A stretch of 64,000 nt of DNA from Ridgeia piscesae (lineage: Eukaryota > Annelida > Polychaeta > Sabellida > Siboglinidae), in the NCBI GenBank assembly GCA_025642075.2, contig JAODUO010001197.1:189001-253000 (forward strand), in the 5' to 3' direction. Under the pieces are notes generated by a model. It saw only the letters and a list, made by a program, of their open reading frames with translations, was not told the DNA's origin and made no database searches. This document shows positions 1 to 10,790 of the stretch, one piece after another. Each line of letters begins with the position of its first letter. Position 1 is the first letter of the stretch. The position numbers were made by a program, and so were the translations under genes.

Positions 1-640
1 ATCGGAAGATTTGATGTAATTGTAGGAGTCTCTCGCCAATTTGTATGATGGTAGGTTCTGAGATTTTTTAATATATAGCATGATGAAATTGCTCATTTAT
101 TTTGTCATTATAATTGTTGTAGTTTGCTTCAAGATCTGAAATGTAATTGATTGCAACAGAAATTTTAATAACACATTTTATTCATGCAATCATTCCATGT
201 ACAATTTGTTTCATATATTTTCATGCATCGGTTGTCGAGTTATCCAAATTGTAATGCAAGCAACAACATAATTCACAGTTGGTTGCATCTTAAAATTGTT
301 TGCACACAGCAAGGTGTAAAATTAGAAGGCTGTCACCCAGGAAAGAGTTATATAATTATTTAATATAACAGTAAAACAAATTTATTAAATGCTATAAATT
401 GTAATACAATGTAATACATAAACGAAAATATAAAAATCAATATTAAACACATAATTTCTACTTTCTTGAGTGTTGTACATCCATTTTCAATTTTCAGCAA
501 AGTTCATGGATATGGTAAAAACAGCAGTGACATGTTTTCGATATATGTTGTTTGGAATTGAAGTATTCATCAGACGTTACTCCAAGATTTAGTACTGAGG
601 TAGCTGGTGTGATACTCTGATTCAAAATATGTGTCGGGGG
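1..640. other. Intron sequence, AT-rich
   Basis: Upstream intron of the RasGRF gene. AT-rich with many stops in all frames. I see no exon, RNA gene or clear repeat here. Confidence 0.5.
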
Positions 641-714
641 AGAAACCATCAAGGTATGTGGAAATGCCTATATAGAGGACATGAGAACATGCAGGTGCCT
701 ACACAGTGGGGCAG

Positions 715-975
715 TGGATAGAGCTTCCAGTGTTGACTGGCAGAAACTGGGGTGACATCCTGTGCTGTCTTGTCAAACCTTGAGCAAGTTTTTTTTCTCT
801 ACATTGCTACTCAGCTGTATCAGTGAATACCTGGTTATAGACAACGGTGGATATTTGTGTACGAGTAGTCTTTGTGCATTAATTGCAGCAATGTGTTCAA
901 TTGAACAGGGAGTAAAGTGTAAAGTGCCTTGAACAATCCTGAGGACTGGATACTGTGGTATATAAGAACACACCT
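715..975 (+). mobile_element. tRNA-derived SINE, family 1, diverged copy
   Basis: Shares with the copy at 25658-25996 the blocks AAACCTTGAGCAAG, TCTACATTGCT, CAGCTGTATCAGTGAATACC, GGTGGATATTTGTGTACGAG, a body ending AGTAAAGTGTAAAGTGCC, and the tail GAGGACTGGATACTGTGGTA with ATATAAGAAC. The tRNA-like head (GCAGTGGATAGAGCTTCC) is worn. Confidence 0.75.
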
Positions 976-1474
976 TTACTTTACATAGGACTTGGAATGT
1001 AGAAATGGCTGTGTAGGATATGAAAATGTGGCAATATCTATGCACAGGATATTGCATGTGGAAAAGTCTACATGGAGGACATTGAATGTGAACATTGTCT
1101 ATGGCAGGACATTGAATGTGAACATGCCTATGACAGGACATTGAATGTGAACATGCCTATGACAGGACATTGAATGTTAACATGCCAATATGACAGGACA
1201 TTGAATGTGAACATGCCTTTGACAGGACATTCAATGTGAACATGCCTATGCACAGAACATTGATGTGAACATGCTTATGACAGGACATCGAATGTGAACA
1301 TGCGTATGCACAGGATATTGAATGTGAACATGCCTATGACAGGACATTGAATGTGAAAATGCATATGCATTACACACGGAAATATATAAATGCCTATACA
1401 TAGCATAAGATAATAATTATGTAAACCTATGTATAGGACATGAAAATGTGTAGATATCTAGACACAGTGTAATC

Positions 1475-1797
1475 TGTAATGTGTGCAGTGTTCCCCTGTG
1501 TAACATGGTATGTGAGGTGGTAGGATGGGCCGAGTGAGCACTGAAGGCGTGCTGCGAGACTGTGGATCTGTGGCATGGCCACCCAGAACTATTTCTAAAA
1601 ACTACCTTCAAAATGGTGCATTCTGAAGGGTGTTTTAACCTATTCCCTGGGAAATAGTGAGGAAACAAATGCATAACTACAAGGTTAGCATGTAAACACA
1701 TTTATAGCAAGAAATAGCTACGAGGTAGCAACTTTGGCATATTTAGAGCGAGGTGTCTTAAAAAACAGCGAGGTGGCCCACCTCGGGAAATACTGGT
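1475..1797. other. Unidentified insert within the minisatellite
   Basis: A block of higher GC content splits the 28-bp array. It contains GGCCGAGTGAGCACTGAAGG and a short near-repeat of CGAGGTGGCCCACCTCG, which is palindromic. It behaves like an inserted element, but I do not recognise the family. Confidence 0.4.
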
Positions 1798-1943
1798 ACG
1801 CTTATACATAGGACATGACAGTGTCCGTGCACACAGTCATGATGTAGGAATACATAAATGCCTACACATGTGTAAACTCACTCAGGTGAAAAAAAAAAAT
1901 TCCTAGCTATAGGCAGCGAGTGATCAAGAAATACTAACAAATA

Positions 1944-1996
1944 GCCTTTGCTTGCTAACTGCAGCATGGCTGAATGCTTCCCAGAGAAGTTGATAT
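1944..1996 (+). mobile_element. Fragment of SINE family 1
   Basis: A 50-bp piece with GCATGGCTGAATGCTTCCCA and GAGAAGTTGATAT matches the middle of the copy at 25658-25996. It lies just upstream of exon 1. Confidence 0.6.
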
Positions 1997-2093
1997 ATGC
2001 TGTATGAAGAGCCTATTACATAGATGTAATGACTGTATTGTGACGTTGCATGTGCCTGACACGTGGTCAGTGACCTGTGTGTTCTGCTTGCAG

Positions 2094-2173
2094 TGAGACC
2101 CTGCTCTTCCTGCACCAGATCTTCATGAAGGGTCAGCTGGCACGCATGGACAACTGGCCCACCCTGGTTCTAG
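2094..2173 (+). CDS. RASGRF: RasGRF exon 1 of window: DH (RhoGEF) domain segment
   Basis: This exon encodes 26 complete residues including [10 protein letters not shown] and NWPTLVL, which match the vertebrate RasGRF DH domain (SETIMFLHQIF, SWPTLVLADL as I recall it). The DH domain catalyses GDP/GTP exchange on Rac-type GTPases. The acceptor is a pyrimidine-rich TTCTGCTTGCAG ending at 2093. The first base completes a split Ser codon and the exon ends one base into a Gly codon, which exon 2 completes. The donor GTTGGT at 2174 is weak (T at +3), but both phase and homology support it. The preceding exons (PH1, coiled coil, IQ, start of DH) are not in the window. Confidence 0.88.
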
Positions 2174-2214
2174 GTTGGTTCACTTAAAGCAACCGATAGT
2201 CCACTTAATCAAAC

Positions 2215-2480
2215 TATACTACAACAAGATACATTTAAATCAACAAGATACATTTAAATAGGTCCTTTCCACCCCACCCTTCTACACCACCCTTCCACCC
2301 CACCCTTCTACCACACCCTCCTACACCACCCTCTTCAACACCACCCCACCCCTTCTATGCCACCATTCCACCACACCCTTCTACACCACCCTCCTACCCC
2401 ACCCTTCAACACCACCCCACCCCTTCTACCCCACCATTCCACCACACCCTTCTACCCCACACGTCTACCCCACCCTTCTC
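2215..2480. repeat. C-rich minisatellite and short direct repeat in intron 1
   Basis: From about 2262 a series of CCACCCTTCTACACCAC and CCACCCCACCCTT units makes a strand-asymmetric pyrimidine-rich tract. Just before it, ACAAGATACATTTAAAT occurs twice in direct repeat (2225-2260). Confidence 0.75.
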
Positions 2481-2560
2481 AGACATATGTTGGTTTTATT
2501 TCTACTATCTGTGTTTAAGTGATGCTCCCAAGAGTTAAGTGCTGCTCCCATGAGTTTCAG

Positions 2561-2754
2561 GCGATCTGTTTGACATGCTACTGCCAATGCTGGGCATCTA
2601 CCAGGAGTACGTGCGCAACCACCACTACAGTCTACAGGTGCTGGCCGAGTACAAGCAGAAGTATCACTTCAACCAGCTCATCACTCGCTACGAGGAGAAA
2701 TCCATCTGTGAGGGCCGATCACTGGAGACATTCCTCACCTACCCTATGCACCAG
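2561..2754 (+). CDS. RASGRF: RasGRF exon 2: DH domain core
   Basis: The exon starts after TGAGTTTCAG and encodes a Gly shared with exon 1 plus 64 residues: [20 protein letters not shown], then [12 protein letters not shown] and finally [11 protein letters not shown]. This is the central helical part of the RasGRF DH domain (vertebrate [20 protein letters not shown] and [11 protein letters not shown]). It ends in phase 0 at CACCAG, with donor GTAACA at 2755. The last exon bases and the donor are the seed of the 34-bp array that follows at once. Reading into the array meets TAA at 2824-2826. Using the copy-1 or copy-2 donor (+34 or +68 bp) would shift the frame, so only the first donor gives a normal product. 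Confidence 0.95.
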
Positions 2755-5700
2755 GTAACAATGGCTCATCAACTACCCTATGCACCAGGTAACAATCACT
2801 CATCACCTACCCTATGTACGAGGTAACAATGACTCATCACCTACCCTATGCAACAGGTAACAATGGCTCATCACCTACCCTATGCACCAGGTAACAATGA
2901 CTCATCACCTACCCTATGCACCAGGTAACAATGACTCATCACCTACCCTATGCACCAGGTAACAATGACTCATCACCTACCCTATGCACCAGGTAACAAT
3001 GACTCATCACCTACCCTATGCACCAGGTAACAATGGCTCATCACCTACCCTATGCACCAGGTAACAATGACTCATCACCTACCCTATGCACCAGGTAACA
3101 ATGACTCATCACCTACCCTATGCACCAGGTAACAATGACTCATCACCTACCCTATGCACCAGGTAACAATGGCTCATCACTTACCCTATGCACCAGGTAA
3201 CAATGGCTCATCACATACCCTATGCACCAGGTAACAATGGCTCATCAACTACCCTATGCACCAGGTAACAATGGCTCATCACCTACCCTATGTACCAGGT
3301 AACAATGGCTCATCATCTACCCTATGCACCAGGTAACAATGGCTCATCAACTACCCTATGCACCAGGTAACAATGACCCATCACCTACCCTATGCACCAG
3401 GTAACAATGACTCATCACCTACCCTATGCACCAGGTAACAATGGCTCATCACCTACCCTATGCACCAGGTAACAATGACTCATCACCTACCCTATGCACC
3501 AGGTAACAATGGCTCATCACCTACCCTATGCACCAGGTAACAATGACTCATCACCTACCCTATGCACCAGGTAACAATGACTCATCACCTACCCTATGCA
3601 CCAGGTAACAATGGCTCATCACCTACCCTATGCACCAGGTAACAATGGCTCATCACCTACCCTATGCACCAGGTAACAATGGCTCATCACATACCCTATG
3701 CACCAGGTAACAATGGCTCATCAACTACCCTATGCACCAGGTAACAATGGCTCATCACCTACCCTATGCACCAGGTAACAATGGCTCATCATCTACCCTA
3801 TGCACCAGGTAACAATGACTCATCACCTACCCTATGCACCAGGTAACAATGACTCATCACCTACCCTATGCACCAGGTAACAATGGCTCATCACCTACCC
3901 TATGCACCAGGTAACAATGGCTCATCACCTACCCTATGCACCAGGTAACAATGGCTCATCACATACCCTATGCACCAGGTAACAATGGCTCATCAACTAC
4001 CCTATGCACCAGGTAACAATGGCTCATCACCTACCCTATGCACCAGGTAACAATGGCTCATCATCTACCCTATGCACCAGGTAACAATGGCTCATCAACT
4101 ACCCTATGCACCAGGTAACAATGGCTCATCACCTACCCTATGCACCAGGTAACAATGGCTCATCACCTACCCTATGCACCAGGTAACAATGGCTCATCAC
4201 CTACCCTATGCACCAGGTAACAATGGCTCATCACATACCCTATGCACCAGGTAACAATGGCTCATCACCTACCCTATGCACCAGGTAACAATGACTCATC
4301 ACCTACCCTATGCACCAGGTTACAATGACTCATCAACTACCCTATGCACCAGGTAACAATGGCTCATCACCTACCCTATGCACCAGGTAACAATGACTCA
4401 TCACCTACCCTATGCACCAGGTAACAATGGCTCATCAACTACCCTATGCACCAGGTAACAATGACTCATCACCTACCCTATGTACCAGGTAACAATGACT
4501 CATCACCTACCCTATGCACCAGGTAACAATGACTCATCACCTACCCTATGCACCAGGTAACAATGACTCATCACCTACCCTATGCACCAGGTAACAATGA
4601 CTCATCACCTACCCTATGCACCAGGTTACAATGACTCATCACCTACCCTATGCACCAGGTAACAATGGCTCATCAACTACCCTATGCATTAGGTAACAAT
4701 GGCTCATCAACTACCCTATGCACCAGGTAACAATGACTCATCACCTACCCTATGTACCAGGTAACAATGACTCATCACCTACCCTATGCACCAGGTAACA
4801 ATGGCTCATCACCTACCCTATGCACCAGGTAACAATGGCTCATCAACTACCCTATGCACCAGGTTACAATGACTCATCACCTACCCTATGCACCAGGTAA
4901 CAATGGCTCATCACCTACCCTATGCACCAGGTAACAATGACTCATCACCTACCCTTACCAGGTAACAATGGCTCATCACCTACCCTATGCACCAGGTAAC
5001 AATGGCTCATCACCTACCCTATGCACCAGGTAACAATGGCTCATCACCTACCCTATGCACCAGGTAACAATGACTCATCACCTACCCTATGCACCAGGTA
5101 ACAATGGCTCATCACCTACCCTATGCACCAGGTAACAATGGCTCATCACCTACCCTATGCACCAGGTAACAATGACTCATCACCTACCCTATGCACCAGG
5201 TAACAATGGCTCATCACCTACCCTATGCACCAGGTAACAATGGCTCATCACCTACCCTATGCACCAGGTAACAATGGCTCATCACCTACCCTATGCACCA
5301 GGTAACAATGACTCATCACCTACCCTATGCACCAGGTAACAATGGCTCATCACCTACCCTATGCACCAGGTAACAATGACTCATCACCCACCCTATGCAC
5401 CAGGTAACAATGACTCATCACCTACCCTATGCACCAGGTAACAATGGCTCATCACCTACCCTATGCACCAGGTAACAATGGCTCATCACATACCCTATGC
5501 ACCAGGTAACAATGACTCATCACCTACCCTATGCACCAGGTAACAATGACTCATCACCTACCCTATGCACCAGGTAACAATGGCTCATCACCTACCCTAT
5601 GCACCAGGTAACAATGACTCATCACCTACCCTATGCACCAGGTAACAATGGCTCATCACCTACCCTATGCACCAGGTAACAATGACTCATCACCTACCTA

Positions 5701-6739
5701 TGCACCAGGTAACAATGGCTCATCACCTACCTATGCACCAGGTAACAATGACTCATCAACTACCATACCAGGTAAAAATGACTCATCAACTACCCTATGC
5801 ACCAGGTAACAATGACTCATCAACTACCCTATGCACCAGGTAACAATGACTCATCACCTACCCTATGCACCAGGTAACAATGGCTCATCACCTACCCTAT
5901 GCACCAGGTAACAATGACTCATCACCTACCCTATGCACCAGGTAACAATGGCTCATCACCTACCCTATGCACCAGGTAACAATGACTCATCACCTACCCT
6001 ATGCACCAGGTAACAATGGCTCATCACCTACCCTATGCACCAGGTAACAATGACTCATCACCTACCCTATGCACCAGGTAACAATGGCTCATCACCTACC
6101 CTATGCACCAGGTAACAATGACTCATCACCTACCCTATGCACCAGGTAACAATGGCTCATCACCTACCCTATGCACCAGGTAACAATGACTCATCACCTA
6201 CCCTATGCACCAGGTAACAATGGCTCATCACCTACCCTATGCATCAGGTAACAATGACTCATCACCTACCCTATGCACCAGGTAACAATGACTCATCACC
6301 TACCCTATGCATCAGGTAACAATGACTCATCACCTACCCTATGCACCAGGTAACAATGGCTCATCACCTACCCTATGCACCAGGTAACAATGACTCATCA
6401 CCTACCCTATGCACCAGGTAACAATGGCTCATCACATACCCTATGCACCAGGTAACAATGACTCATCACCTACCCTATGCACCAGGTAACAATGACTCAT
6501 CACCTACCCTATGCACCAGGTAACAATGACTCATCACCTACCCTATGCACCAGGTAACAATGACTCATCACCTACCCTATGCACCAGGTAACAATGGCTC
6601 ATCACCTACCCTATGCACCAGGTAACAATGACTCATCACCTACCCTATGCACCAGGTAACAATGACTCATCACCTACCCTATGTACCAGGTAACAATGGC
6701 TCATCACCTACCCTATGCATCAGGTAACAATGGCTCATC
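2738..6739 (+). repeat. 34-bp minisatellite seeded by the exon 2 splice donor (about 118 copies)
   Basis: The unit is CTACCCTATGCACCAG followed by GTAACAATGRCTCATCAC. Its first half is the last 16 coding bases of exon 2 and its second half is the start of the intron, so every copy contains CACCAG/GTAACA, a full copy of the working donor. The array starts at the true donor (2754/2755) and ends near 6739. The main variants are A/G in TGACTCA or TGGCTCA, CACC or AACT or CATA spacers, and rare point changes. Copies are nearly identical throughout, which implies recent homogenisation. Confidence 0.95.
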
Positions 6740-6744
6740 TGCAC

Positions 6745-6940
6745 CATACTCACTTATGCCTGGGCAAGGATTTCACTCTATATTGCTACAGTCCACCTGC
6801 CATGGGTGAATATTTGTGTACAAGTACTTTTTTCATGAATTGCCATATGGCTGAATGCTTTCCATAGTAGTCTAGATGGTGTTTCATTGAACAGGTCTGT
6901 TGGGGAGTAAAATGTAAAATACACTGAGCAGTGCACTTTT
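6745..6940 (+). mobile_element. SINE family 1, truncated copy
   Basis: GGGCAAGGATTTCACTCTAT, GGTGAATATTTGTGTACAAG, CATATGGCTGAATGCTTTCC and TTGAACAGGTCTGTTGGGGA match the body of the better copy at 25658-25996. The tRNA-like head is missing; the copy abuts the end of the 34-bp array. Confidence 0.7.
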
Positions 6941-7365
6941 TTTCAGTATATAAATTATCCCCAAACTTACAAACTAATTACCTCATTTCACAATAGGTTG
7001 CATTGTTTAAGTTTCCTTCAGTTTTAGCAGTACATAAACATGCTGACTATACTTCAATAAATGACATGTCATACATAGCTAGCAAACTGTGGAATCTTAT
7101 TTCATAACTTTGCAGCTTAAGCCCCACTCTGTGCCAGTTCACGTGTTTACTTGTCAGTAAACCTGTGGTAGTAGCCTGCTTGTAGCTATGTGTTTGTATA
7201 TGAATTCAAGGAATTCTACTAAACGTTTACGTAAAAAGCATGTTCTGTTCTGTTATAAAAACTAAACATTTTCATGTTAACCTTTTAGTGTGCTTTGCTT
7301 AAAGACTTAGCTGTGTAAGGTTGTTTTGGTATTTGCTTAACAAATGAACTGGTGTTATGACAATT
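6941..7365. other. Intron 2 unique sequence
   Basis: AT-rich sequence without recognisable coding or repeat content, between a SINE and the decayed exon-3 acceptor copies. Confidence 0.5.
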
Positions 7366-7555
7366 GTTTAAGTATAGATTCCCCCTGAATCACTGTTGTA
7401 CATAAACTGATAAGACAATATTGTCTTGTTTAGATTCCTTGCTTCTTCATCACTATCCGTGAACCTATATAAGTCTATGTTGTTTTGTCTAGATTCCCCA
7501 CTACAACATCACTTCCCTGAACTGATATAAGCTAACGTTGTTTTGTCTACATAGA
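7366..7555 (+). repeat. Decayed outlying copies of the exon-3 acceptor repeat
   Basis: Three diverged copies carry GTATAGATTCCCC, CTTGTTTAGATTCCTTGC and TTTTGTCTAGATTCCCCAC. The middle one extends to CATCACTATCCGTGAACCTA, closer to the real exon (CATCACCATCCATGAACTAC) than the young array copies are. They are separated from the main array by the Penelope-like fragment. Confidence 0.7.
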
Positions 7556-7837
7556 ATATATTGTTCATGGCTTCAAGGTATGGTTACGTTATAAGAAATT
7601 AACTTTAGAAACATATCTTTTGAACCATACAGTGTTTTGCCCCATCAACTCTAGGTCTTGGTCACTTGCCCTCAAACTCACAAACGTTCAGTCGTACGCA
7701 CCGTCACCAACTGGGCACAGCAGTATGTCACCACAGCGAGGACAGGAAATCAGAACTGGCACATGTCCACGATGCCCTGAGAGCCAATGGATACCCAGAG
7801 TGGGCTCTCCACCACCCAGTGCAAAAAGACAACAACC

Positions 7838-7905
7838 TAGTACGAACAACAACCTAGTACGAACAACAACCTAGTATGAACAACAACCTAGTACGAACAA
7901 CAACC
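7838..7905 (+). repeat. Short 17-bp tandem duplication inside the Penelope-like remnant
   Basis: AACAACCTAGTACGAAC occurs about four times in a row. It arose after insertion, since it breaks the former reading frame. Confidence 0.8.
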
Positions 7906-8278
7906 CGTGCCGCCCTATGGTGGGACTACCACACGTTGCAGGGTTATCAGAACAACTTGGCTGGATGTACAAGTGACACAATATACACATGTACCATAAG
8001 CCGACTAAGACCGTCTGTTCAATGGTAGTACACCCTAAAGACAAAACACTGAAAGAACACCAACGTGGAACCATCTACGACATCACGTGTAACAAATACT
8101 GCATTCACACATACATTGGTGATACAAATTAAGAGACCACTCAATCAGAGGTTCAAAGAACATATACACCTGGACAAACCAACAGGAGTAAAAGATCATT
8201 GCTGGACACATAGTGTACATGGATAACACCAAAGTACTGACCCGGGAATCTACCTGGCACAAAAGGAAAGTGAAGGAG

Positions 8279-8279
8279 G

Positions 8280-8337
<58 letters not shown>
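8279..8337. repeat. (TA)n microsatellite
   Basis: About 29 TA units, lying in the former coding sequence of the Penelope-like element. Confidence 0.95.
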
Positions 8338-8339
<2 letters not shown>

Positions 8340-8514
8340 AACAGAGACCCCGTACCACGAACAGAAACCAGGGATAGCACCTGCCCATCATCTAGAACCA
8401 AATTATCCCGCCAAAACCTGAGCCAACACACATGAGACCATTACTTGACCAAGACCTGTAGATGATAGGTCGATATATGTCGTACATTAACAAAGGTATG
8501 CTCCAAAATAAGTT

Positions 8515-10087
8515 AATTTCTTGTTTTGTCTAGATTCCCTGCTACATCATCACTGTGTGTCAACTGCTAAAAGACAATGTTGTTTTGTCTAGATTCCCTG
8601 CTACATCATCACTGTCTGTCAACTGCTAAAAGACAATGTTGTTTTGTCTAGATTCCCTGCTACATCATCACTGTCTGTCAACTGCTAAAAGACAATGTTG
8701 TTTTGTCTAGATTCCCTGCTACATCATCACTGTCTGTCAACTGCTAAAAGACAATGTTGTTTTGTCTAGATTCCCTGCTACATCATCACTGTCTGTCAAC
8801 TGCTAAAAGACAATGTTGTTTTGTCTAGATTCCCTGCTACATCATCACTGTCTGTCAACTGCTAAAAGACAATGTTGTTTTGTCTAGATTCCCCGCTACA
8901 TCATCACTGTCTGTCAACAGCTATAAGACAATGTTGTTTTGTCTAGATTCCCCACTACATCATCACTGTGTGTCAACTGCTAAAAGACAATGTTGTTTTA
9001 TCTAGATTCCCTGCTACATCATCACTGTCTGTCAACTGCTATAAGACAATGTTGTTTTGTCTAGATTCCCCGCTACATCATCACTGTGTGTCAACTGCTA
9101 AAAGACAATGTTGTTTTGTCTAGATTCCCTGCTACATCATCACTGTCTGTCAACTGCTAAAAGACAATGTTGTTTTGTCTAGATTCCCTGCTACATCATC
9201 ACTGTCTGTCAACTGCTAAAAGACAATGTTGTTTTGTCTAGATTCCCTGCTACATCATCACTGTCTGTCAACTGCTAAAAGACAATGTTGTTTTGTCTAG
9301 ATTCCCCGCTACATCATCACTGTCTGTCAACAGCTATAAGACAATGTTGTTTTGTCTAGATTCCCCACTACATCATCACTGTGTGTCAACTGCTAAAAGA
9401 CAATGTTGTTTTATCTAGATTCCCTGCTACATCATCACTGTCTGTCAACTGCTATAAGACAATGTTGTTTTGTCTAGATTCCCCGCTACATCATCACTGT
9501 GTGTCAACTGCTAAAAGACAATGTTGTTTTGTCTAGATTCCCTGCTACATCATCACTGTCTGTCAACTGCTAAAAGACAATGTTGTTTTGTCTAGATTCC
9601 CTGCTACATCATCACTGTCTGTCAACTGCTAAAAGACAATGTTGTTTTGTCTAGATTCCCCGCTACATCATCACTGTCTGTCAACAGCTATAAGACAATG
9701 TTGTTTTGTCTAGATTCCCCACTACATCATCACTGTGTGTCAACTGCTAAAAGACAATGTTGTTTTGTCTAGATTCCCTGCTACATCATCACTGTCTGTC
9801 AACAGCTATAAGACAATGTTGTTTTGTCTAGATTCCCCACTACATCATCACTGTCTGTCAACTGCTAAAAGACAATGTTGTTTTGTCTAGATTCCCCGCT
9901 ACATCATCACTGTCTGTAAACTGCTAAAAGACACTGTTGTTTTGTCTAGATTCCCTGCTACATCATCACTGTCTGTCAACTGCTAAAAGACAATGTTGTT
10001 TTGTCTAGATTCCCCGCTACATCATCACTGTCTGTCAACAGCTATAAGACAATGTTGTTTTGTCTAGATTCCCCGCTACATCATCAC
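8515..10087 (+). repeat. 59-bp minisatellite seeded by the exon 3 splice acceptor (about 26 copies)
   Basis: The unit carries TTGTTTTGTCTAG followed by ATTCCCYGCTACATCATCAC and then CTGCTAAAAGACAATG. The first two blocks are the working acceptor and first 20 bases of exon 3. The last copy runs into the true exon at 10068. A recurring triplet of variants (CAGCTATAAG, then CCCCACTAC with GTGTGTC, then TTTTATCTAG) at about 8890 and 9306 and related copies near 9660 show higher-order duplication of blocks of 6-7 units. Confidence 0.95.
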
Positions 10088-10178
10088 CATCCATGAACTA
10101 CTTGCTCACACACCACATGATCACGTGGAGCGCAAGAGTCTGGAGTTTGCACAGAGTCAACTTGAAGAGCTCTCACAG
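10068..10178 (+). CDS. RASGRF: RasGRF exon 3: DH domain, conserved IPRY helix
   Basis: Thirty-seven codons, phase 0 at both ends, beginning [20 protein letters not shown] and ending LEELSQ. Vertebrate RasGRF reads [20 protein letters not shown] here, so identity is very high; this is the conserved C-terminal helix of the DH domain that contacts the GTPase. The acceptor is TTTTGTCTAG ending at 10067, and the donor is GTAACT at 10179. The acceptor plus about the first 20 exon bases are repeated about 26 times immediately upstream. In the exon frame the three bases before the exon are TAG, so any exon extension into that array would terminate translation at once. Confidence 0.95.
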
Positions 10179-10790
10179 GTAACTCTTTAACAAGTTTTAC
10201 AAGATTATGTCAGTCACGATCATGCAGTTAACTCTTTAAGATGATATAAGTTACAACACGTGCACAGATAACTCTACAAAGTGACATGATGGCATGTGAA
10301 TATTGACACTTCAGGAGCTCTCTAAGCTAGGGTAACTTTTTAAAAGTTCCTACAATATTATGTCAAACAAGTCATGACACTTGAGGAGCTATCTAGGGTA
10401 ACACTAAAAAGTCTGTAACATCACATAAGTTATGACACTTCATGAGCTATCTCAGCCACCTCTAGCAATCCTACAATGTTTCCTGAATTATGACACACAA
10501 GGAGCTCTTACAGGTAGCAGTTTAACAAGTTATACAATGTCACCTAAGTGATAGGAAATAATGCACTCTTTCATGTAACTCTAAGAAATGTTATATAGTC
10601 ACACCAGGTGTGTCACTGGCAGTCTTCTAGCAATGTGTAATGTCACATCAGTTACGGTGCTCAGGGAAGTCTGTCAGATCACCAAATGTCACTTTGATTA
10701 AAGCACTTAAGGAACTCGTAGGAACTAATCCTGTTATGTCACATTGCTTAAGACACCTGAAGAACTCTCAGGTAACAATTCAACATGTAC
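10165..10790 (+). repeat. Decayed repeats of the exon 3 donor junction
   Basis: After exon 3 (GAGCTCTCACAG/GTAACTCTTTAACAAG) there are several worn copies of the same junction: GAGCTCTCTAAGCTAGGGTA (about 10315), GGAGCTATCTAGGGTAAC (about 10385), GGAGCTCTTACAGGTAGC (about 10500) and GAAGAACTCTCAGGTAAC (about 10760). Between them, TTATGTCA and TGACACTT motifs recur. This looks like an older version of the boundary arrays. Confidence 0.7.

Larger units (their letters stand above)
640..1870. repeat. Decayed 28-29 bp minisatellite, broken by two insertions
   Basis: Copies of a unit around ACAGGACATTGAATGTGAAC and ATGCCTATG are clearest at about 1065-1345. More diverged copies (GGACATGAAAATGTG, GCCTATACATAG) lie at 650-710, 990-1080, 1370-1470 and 1797-1870. 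A SINE (about 715-975) and an unidentified 320-bp block (about 1475-1797) interrupt it, so the array predates both. Confidence 0.75.
7630..8460 (+). mobile_element. Penelope-like element remnant (end of RT and GIY-YIG endonuclease)
   Basis: Conceptual pieces in shifting frames give SEDRKSELAHVHDALRANGY then PEWAL (about 7735-7815), LPHVAGLSEQL (about 7924-7956), HKPTKTVCSMVVHPKDK (about 7990-8043), TIYDITC (8070-8090), YIGDTN (8112-8129) and WHKRKVKEAIYI (about 8252-8288). Penelope-like proteins have this order: a GYPxW-type motif, LPYV..S, HKPT..., PKDK, Y-x-I-x-C and YIG-x-T of the GIY-YIG nuclease, then a KEAI-type motif. Stops and frameshifts show that it is dead. A (TA)n tract interrupts the frame after KEAI, and former coding sequence resumes after it (KQRPRTTNRNQG). 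Confidence 0.8.
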
